Positions 59,968 through 64,000 of a DNA stretch of 64,000 nucleotides are shown here, piece by piece. Made by a program: the position numbers and the translations under genes. Source of the DNA: Planctomycetota bacterium (GTDB lineage: Bacteria > Planctomycetota > B15-G4 > SIAN01); contig JANQQL010000033.1 of NCBI GenBank assembly GCA_028289345.1, forward strand, positions 806,001 to 870,000. The letters are read 5' to 3'. The notes beneath the pieces are model-generated. The model saw only the letters and a list, made by a program, of their open reading frames with translations. It had not been told where the DNA came from and ran no database searches. Position 1 is the stretch's first letter. Each line of letters begins with the position of its first letter.

Positions 59968-60849
59968 ATGAGCCGTGCCGATCACATTTGGCAGTTCCCC
60001 TCCCATCGACCCGGTCCTCGGGTTTGCATTTCTTTCGGAGTGCACGGCAACGAACGACCTCCGATCGATGCCGGTCTGCGCCTCTCCGAAGAGCTGGCCC
60101 GTCATCCCGAACTCATCGAGCACGGCGACCTGCTTCTCATTCACAGCAACCCGAAGGGCTCGGAACAAGACTCGCGCTGGTCCGAGGGCGGCGTTGACTT
60201 GAACCGCTGCTTTGACGAAGCCACCCTGTCACGCACTCCCGAACTTTACGAAGAACAGCGCGCTCACGAGATCGTCCAAGCTCTGGAGGACTTTCGACCC
60301 GAGATCTTGGTGGACTTCCACTGCACCGTGGAACCCGGCGAACGCTTTCTCATGCACCACCCGGCGGCGGACGACGCCGCCCATCGCGCAGTGACTCGCT
60401 GGCTTCGTGCAGAAGTGGTGCTCGCCGACCCGCACCTGCACTTCGGCGGAGTCTCCCTGGACGAATGGATGTCGACCCGTGGCAAGGTCGGGATCTGTTA
60501 CGAAACCGGCTGGATCGGCGATGCGGCACTGACTCCGGAGTCGGTGCACGGCGAAATGCTCAACGTTCTAAGGGGCGTGGGGCTGGTCGAAGGGGAAGCC
60601 CAGGAGTTCTCACAAAAACGGTTCCTGGAATTGGAGAAAGCCCACCCGTGCGAAGAAGAAGGCTTTCGTTGGGAGCCGGGGATGGGCAACAACCTGCAAG
60701 AAGTCGCCCGCGGAAGCGTGCTTGGCAAGTACGCCAGCGGCGGCGCGGTCACCATGGAACAAGACGTGACCCTGATCTTTCCCAAGAAGAAGCCCGAGCT
60801 GGTGCAACTGGGGAAGCCGCTGGTCTACTTGGCAGCTCGCAAGTCTTGA
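59968..60849 (+). CDS. Succinylglutamate desuccinylase/aspartoacylase-like zinc hydrolase
   Basis: The protein has 293 residues from ATG 59968 (GGAG upstream). The M14-related AstE/ASPA zinc site is clear: H26 and E29 in FGVHGNER and H118 in LVDFHCT. GGVDLNRCF and GKVGICYETGW provide the substrate-side Arg and general-base Glu. The C-terminal beta domain (GSVLGKYASGGAV, LIFPKKK) is also typical. Members hydrolyse N-acyl amino acids in the cytoplasm. AstE itself acts in arginine catabolism, but no other ast gene is nearby, so the symbol is left blank. The gene overlaps the convergent gene by 25 bases at its 3' end. Confidence 0.85.
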   Translation: MSRADHIWQFPSHRPGPRVCISFGVHGNERPPIDAGLRLSEELARHPELIEHGDLLLIHSNPKGSEQDSRWSEGGVDLNRCFDEATLSRTPELYEEQRAHEIVQALEDFRPEILVDFHCTVEPGERFLMHHPAADDAAHRAVTRWLRAEVVLADPHLHFGGVSLDEWMSTRGKVGICYETGWIGDAALTPESVHGEMLNVLRGVGLVEGEAQEFSQKRFLELEKAHPCEEEGFRWEPGMGNNLQEVARGSVLGKYASGGAVTMEQDVTLIFPKKKPELVQLGKPLVYLAARKS

Positions 60850-61751
60850 CCTGCCTCGGCGGAGACGACTGGTGTTTCGTCCCACACCGGTTCGTCTTCC
60901 AAAGGCCGCGCCATGGGCGGAAGCTCCGCGTCAAGATCTCCGGGACTGGTTTCCGTGGCGGACGTCGAACAAATCCGGCGCCCGGCGAGCATCGCGAACA
61001 GCACGTATCCCAAGATGCCGAGGGAGAGCAGCAGTCCGTGATTCCAAGGACGAGAGGCGGACACGGGCCCCAACGCGGGAGACTCGTCCCCGATCAGGTC
61101 GTGGACCTTTGCCAAGGAACGCTGTCCCCTGGCATTGACCGCACCGTCGCCCGTGGTTTCCCAGTCGTAGTACCAGTGAATTGCATGAGGAACGCTCTCG
61201 ACGGTTCGTTGGAACTCGAACCCTTCTCCCGTGACGACGCGCTGCTGCTGGGAGAGCCCCCACGAATCGGGAATTCGAAACGTGGTGTGGTGATGGCGGC
61301 GCCGCACCTGTGAAAGTACCGCCCCGTCCACCGCTTGGCGAAGCCCCGGCTCATCGATCCATCCGGTCTCTTGCAAGCGATCGCCACGGCGAAAGAACTC
61401 GGGAATCCAGTACCACTCTCGAGTTCGCACGCGTCCGGGCCCTAGCTCCTCGAGCTGGGCGGATTGTCGCGGGACAATGCTCGGATACGAGCGAGCCCAG
61501 AGATCGAGACGGTCCTGGAACCAGGCAACCTGGCCGCCGCTCTCGGCACGCTGGAGGATCTCAAGCGCTTCGGCTCCCTCGGCCAGCGTCTCGACCGCCA
61601 AGGTCACTCCGCGGCGCCGTGGAGACAGGGCGAAGACTTTGCGAACCACCACGGAGTCGGGCACGACTGCGACATTTTCCACCTCGGGCGTGTCGGCCCA
61701 CGCCGGCAGACTTGGAATGAGACAGACCAAGGTGAAAATCGAAGGCAGCAT
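60825..61751 (-). CDS. Secreted protein with C-terminal TM anchor, unknown
   Basis: The protein has 308 residues. ATG 61751 starts a signal peptide (PSIFTLVCLIPSLPAWA). The middle domain is beta/alpha with many Arg and Trp residues (WFQDRLDLWARSYPSIV, REWYWIPEFFRRGD, HAIHWYYDWETTGDG). A single TM helix lies near residue 245 (HGLLLSLGILGYVLFAMLAG), followed by an acidic cytoplasmic tail. I do not recognise a family. The domain between the two hydrophobic segments is probably periplasmic. It is divergent from the DMT exporter gene. Confidence 0.62.
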   Translation of the reverse strand: MLPSIFTLVCLIPSLPAWADTPEVENVAVVPDSVVVRKVFALSPRRRGVTLAVETLAEGAEALEILQRAESGGQVAWFQDRLDLWARSYPSIVPRQSAQLEELGPGRVRTREWYWIPEFFRRGDRLQETGWIDEPGLRQAVDGAVLSQVRRRHHHTTFRIPDSWGLSQQQRVVTGEGFEFQRTVESVPHAIHWYYDWETTGDGAVNARGQRSLAKVHDLIGDESPALGPVSASRPWNHGLLLSLGILGYVLFAMLAGRRICSTSATETSPGDLDAELPPMARPLEDEPVWDETPVVSAEAGQDLRAAK

Positions 61752-61875
61752 GTGGTTTCCCGACCCGAAGAACGCACTCAACCCCGATCGATTGCATCGC
61801 CCGTTCTTCCCTCGGTCCTGAAGCTCTCCCGCAGCGCTGCCGCTCCGCCAGTCCCGAACGCGAAAGAATCACCGG

Positions 61876-62811
61876 ATGAACTCGACTGCTCCGCCTGGCC
61901 GCTGGATCACCGCCGTCAGCATGGCGGTCCTGTGCCTCGTCTGGGGGAGCACCTGGTTGGTCATCTCGACCGGTCTGAAAGATCTTCCGCCTTTCACGTC
62001 GGCGGCCATTCGATTCACCCTGGCCGCGCTGCTTCTGGGTGCTCTCGCCCCTTGGCTGCAGAAAAAGGAGACCGGCAGGGCCCCAGGCCCGTGGCTTTCC
62101 CTGTCCATGGGAATCCTGGTATTCGGAGTCCCCTACGGCATCGTGTACTGGGGGGAAACCGTGGTGCCGTCGGGGCTCGCCAGCGTGCTCTGGGCCGTGT
62201 TTCCGATCCTGATGGGCATCGCCGCCCACTTTCAGCTGCCCGACGAACGACTCAGCCGTGGCAACTGGATCGGTTTCGCAGCGGGCTTCGTCGGCGTCGC
62301 CTTGTTGTTCGTCACGGACCTACGGCAAGCAGGCCCGAAATCCGTGACCATGGGTGCCATTTTCTTGCTCAGCCCACTGGTGTCTTCGGTGGGCACCACC
62401 ATCGCAAAACGCCATGGCGGTGAGGTGAGTTCCGTGCTACTCAATCGCAATGGATTCTTCATTGGCGCCCTCTCGCTTTGGATCGGAGTGCTGCTTTGGG
62501 AACGCACCGCAACGCCGGTGTGGTCGGCCCGAGCTGTGTTCAGCATCGTCTACTTGGCCGTGGCCGGCACCATCCTCACCTTCTGTCTCTACTACTGGCT
62601 GATGCGCTCGCTCTCGGCGTCGCGCCTCAGCCTGATCGCCTACGTCATCCCGGTCATCTCCCTGTGTTTGGGATCCACCATCGGCGGCGAACCGATCAGC
62701 GCCTACACCGTCCTGGGAACCGCCCTGATTCTGGGCGGTGTCGGACTCGGAGCCCGGTCGCGGCGTCCGTCCTCCCCGGCCGTCGAACAAGAACCCTCTG
62801 CTCCGGCTTGA
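61876..62811 (+). CDS. EamA/DMT-superfamily exporter
   Basis: The protein has 311 residues with ten predicted TM helices in two homologous EamA halves: AVSMAVLCLVWGSTWLVIS with the conserved WGSTW, and MGAIFLLSPLVSSVGTTIAKR to GTILTFCLYYWLMR. Helix GEPISAYTVLGTALILGGV matches the end of the second repeat. DMT proteins of this type export amino acids or other small metabolites; the substrate here is unknown. The tail is short and polar. Confidence 0.9.
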   Translation: MNSTAPPGRWITAVSMAVLCLVWGSTWLVISTGLKDLPPFTSAAIRFTLAALLLGALAPWLQKKETGRAPGPWLSLSMGILVFGVPYGIVYWGETVVPSGLASVLWAVFPILMGIAAHFQLPDERLSRGNWIGFAAGFVGVALLFVTDLRQAGPKSVTMGAIFLLSPLVSSVGTTIAKRHGGEVSSVLLNRNGFFIGALSLWIGVLLWERTATPVWSARAVFSIVYLAVAGTILTFCLYYWLMRSLSASRLSLIAYVIPVISLCLGSTIGGEPISAYTVLGTALILGGVGLGARSRRPSSPAVEQEPSAPA

Positions 62812-62968
62812 AACGAGCCGCCAAGCGAGTCAAATCAGCAGGATCGAGTACCCCCGAGTATCCCCCCTCAGACTTCACACTTGGAACCACGGCTCGGGCC
62901 ATTCGCCGGGCGTCCCCGCTGCGGGCTCGCCCCCTCCTCACCACCGCTCACTCGACGGGGGATGAAAC

Positions 62969-64000
62969 ATGAGCCTTCGCGGTCACCTGTCCTTCGCTGT
63001 CACTGCCTGGCTGGGCCTCGTGCCATGGGCCAGCGCCCAACTCTCCATGGAACCGCCCGGCTTCAAGGCCTGGAGCGACCGACAAGCGTGGAAGCTCAGC
63101 GGCGAGTTGCGCCAATGGCACCCGCTCACCTTGACCTTCCGTGGTCCGTGGCGCAGCGAGCAGGAAACTCCGAATCCATTTCGCGATCACCGACTGGAAG
63201 TGACCTTCCAACAGGGGGGTCAGAGTTTCCGAGTTCCCGGATACTTCGCCGCCGACGGAAAAGCGGCGGAAACCAGCGCCGAGGCCGGCAATCAGTGGCG
63301 CGTTCACTTCTGCCCGCCCACCACCGGCACATGGAACTTCACTGTTTCTTTCCGATCCGGTCCCGCCGTCGCGACCAATCCTCTGGCACACGCCGGGAAT
63401 CCGACCAGTTTCCATGGCACCAGTGGGACCTTCGTGGTCGACGTGTCCGACAAGACCGCCCCCGACTTCCGTGCCAAGGGAATGATCCAGTACGTCGGCT
63501 CCCGCTACTTCCAACATCAGAACGGCGACTGGTTCTTGAAGGCCGGGCCGAACAGTCCGGAGAACTTTCTCGCCTACGCCGATTTCGACGGAACCAGCGC
63601 AGGAAACGTGCCCCTGCATCAGTACTCGCCCCATCTCACCGAGTACGCGTCTTTGGGAGGCGGACCCACCTGGCAAGGAGGCAAAGGTCAGGGAATCCTG
63701 GGTGCGCTGAACTACATCGCGAGCCGTGGCATGAACGTGGTGTACTTCCTGACGATGAACATCGACGGAGACGGAGACGACGTCTGGCCGTGGACCTCAT
63801 CGTCGGAGCGATTCCGTTACGACGTGAGCAAGCTCGATCAGTGGGAACGGGTGTTCACCCACATGGACCAGCTCGGACTCATGCTCCACTTCGTGACTCA
63901 GGAGGTGGAATCGATCTACGAACTCGACAGTGGACAACTCGGACCCGAACGACGACTTTACTATCGAGAAATGGTGGCACGGTTTGGGCATCACCTGGGA
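62969..64000 (+). CDS. DUF5060 glycoside-hydrolase-like secreted protein (3' end missing)
   Basis: It starts at ATG 62969 and is open through the right edge (344 codons visible). The signal peptide is SLRGHLSFAVTAWLGLVPWASA. The first domain is DUF5060 (HPLTLTFRGPW, FRVPGYFAADG, WRVHFCPPTTGTWNF). It is followed by FVVDVSDKTAPDFRAKGMIQYVGSRYFQHQNGDWFLKAGPNSPENFLAY, the start of a TIM-barrel glycosidase-like domain. QEVESIYELDSGQLGPER continues into this barrel. Relatives include GH140-like apiosidases and putative collagenases. It probably acts on plant or algal polysaccharide, a guess from the family only. Confidence 0.85.
   Translation, partial: MSLRGHLSFAVTAWLGLVPWASAQLSMEPPGFKAWSDRQAWKLSGELRQWHPLTLTFRGPWRSEQETPNPFRDHRLEVTFQQGGQSFRVPGYFAADGKAAETSAEAGNQWRVHFCPPTTGTWNFTVSFRSGPAVATNPLAHAGNPTSFHGTSGTFVVDVSDKTAPDFRAKGMIQYVGSRYFQHQNGDWFLKAGPNSPENFLAYADFDGTSAGNVPLHQYSPHLTEYASLGGGPTWQGGKGQGILGALNYIASRGMNVVYFLTMNIDGDGDDVWPWTSSSERFRYDVSKLDQWERVFTHMDQLGLMLHFVTQEVESIYELDSGQLGPERRLYYREMVARFGHHLG

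Noticed and set aside
1..64000. tRNA, rRNA, integrase, phage or plasmid genes
   Set aside because: I looked for cloverleaf-like stems, rRNA motifs, transposase DDE motifs and replication genes and saw none that could be supported.

Overview
Overall character. This is a 64 kb stretch of GC-rich bacterial chromosome, densely coding on both strands, with about 43 genes and no recognisable rRNA, tRNA, CRISPR array, phage or transposase gene. Most products carry a Sec signal peptide, a lipobox or a prepilin leader, so the window is dominated by the cell envelope and exoproteome. Several features together suggest a Planctomycetota-like organism: sulfatase-like proteins joined to TPRs, a CRTAC1/FG-GAP protein coupled to a TPR protein, FG-GAP propellers, a DUF5060 glycoside hydrolase, choice-of-anchor-like C-terminal beta domains, and long metalloproteases carrying beta-helix and thrombospondin type-3 repeats. 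The lineage is an inference from gene content, not proven here.

Layout. 1-4807: two M14-type metallocarboxypeptidases, the first cut by the window edge. 4929-10116: pseudopilin module 1 (PilV-, PilW- and PilX-like), followed by a HEAT-repeat exoprotein and a two-helix membrane protein. 10279-14948: a large Ig-like/Gly-rich lipoprotein and an FG-GAP protein. 15031-18766: a CheR methyltransferase, a frame-disrupted secreted protein and a glycosyltransferase-TPR protein. 18858-22151 (minus): an M61-like lipoprotein, a GNAT acetyltransferase and an Nramp-like transporter. 22178-27351: two sulfatase-like lipoproteins with threonine at the nucleophile position, facing an arylsulfotransferase-like lipoprotein. 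27597-33662: an alpha/beta hydrolase, a SprA-related HExxH protein, an HtrA-like protease, an SGNH protein and a PQQ propeller. 34053-36053: a reprolysin-like protease. 36246-39319: a small helical protein and a signalling island (FixJ-like regulator, soluble hybrid histidine kinase, NarL-like regulator). 39454-43593: pseudopilin module 2. 43728-50453: a surface-repeat protein, a bPH2 membrane pair, and the CRTAC1/TPR pair. 50484-56249: a 1921-residue reprolysin/beta-helix protein. 56827-64000: a fused fatty-acid beta-oxidation enzyme, an SHOCT lipoprotein, an AstE-like hydrolase, an unknown membrane-anchored protein, a DMT exporter and the start of a DUF5060 glycosidase.

How it works together. 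The strongest system-level signal is that the pseudopilin set occurs twice, about 30 kb apart, in the same V-W-X order. Each copy comes with a homologous two-TM coiled-coil protein, and one PilX-like member carries a CxxCH haem-c-type motif. The sulfatase-like/arylsulfotransferase group and the two paralogous reprolysin proteases form further themes of polymer turnover outside the cytoplasm. A 155-nt palindromic element and related short motifs at gene 3' ends point to a dispersed repeat family.
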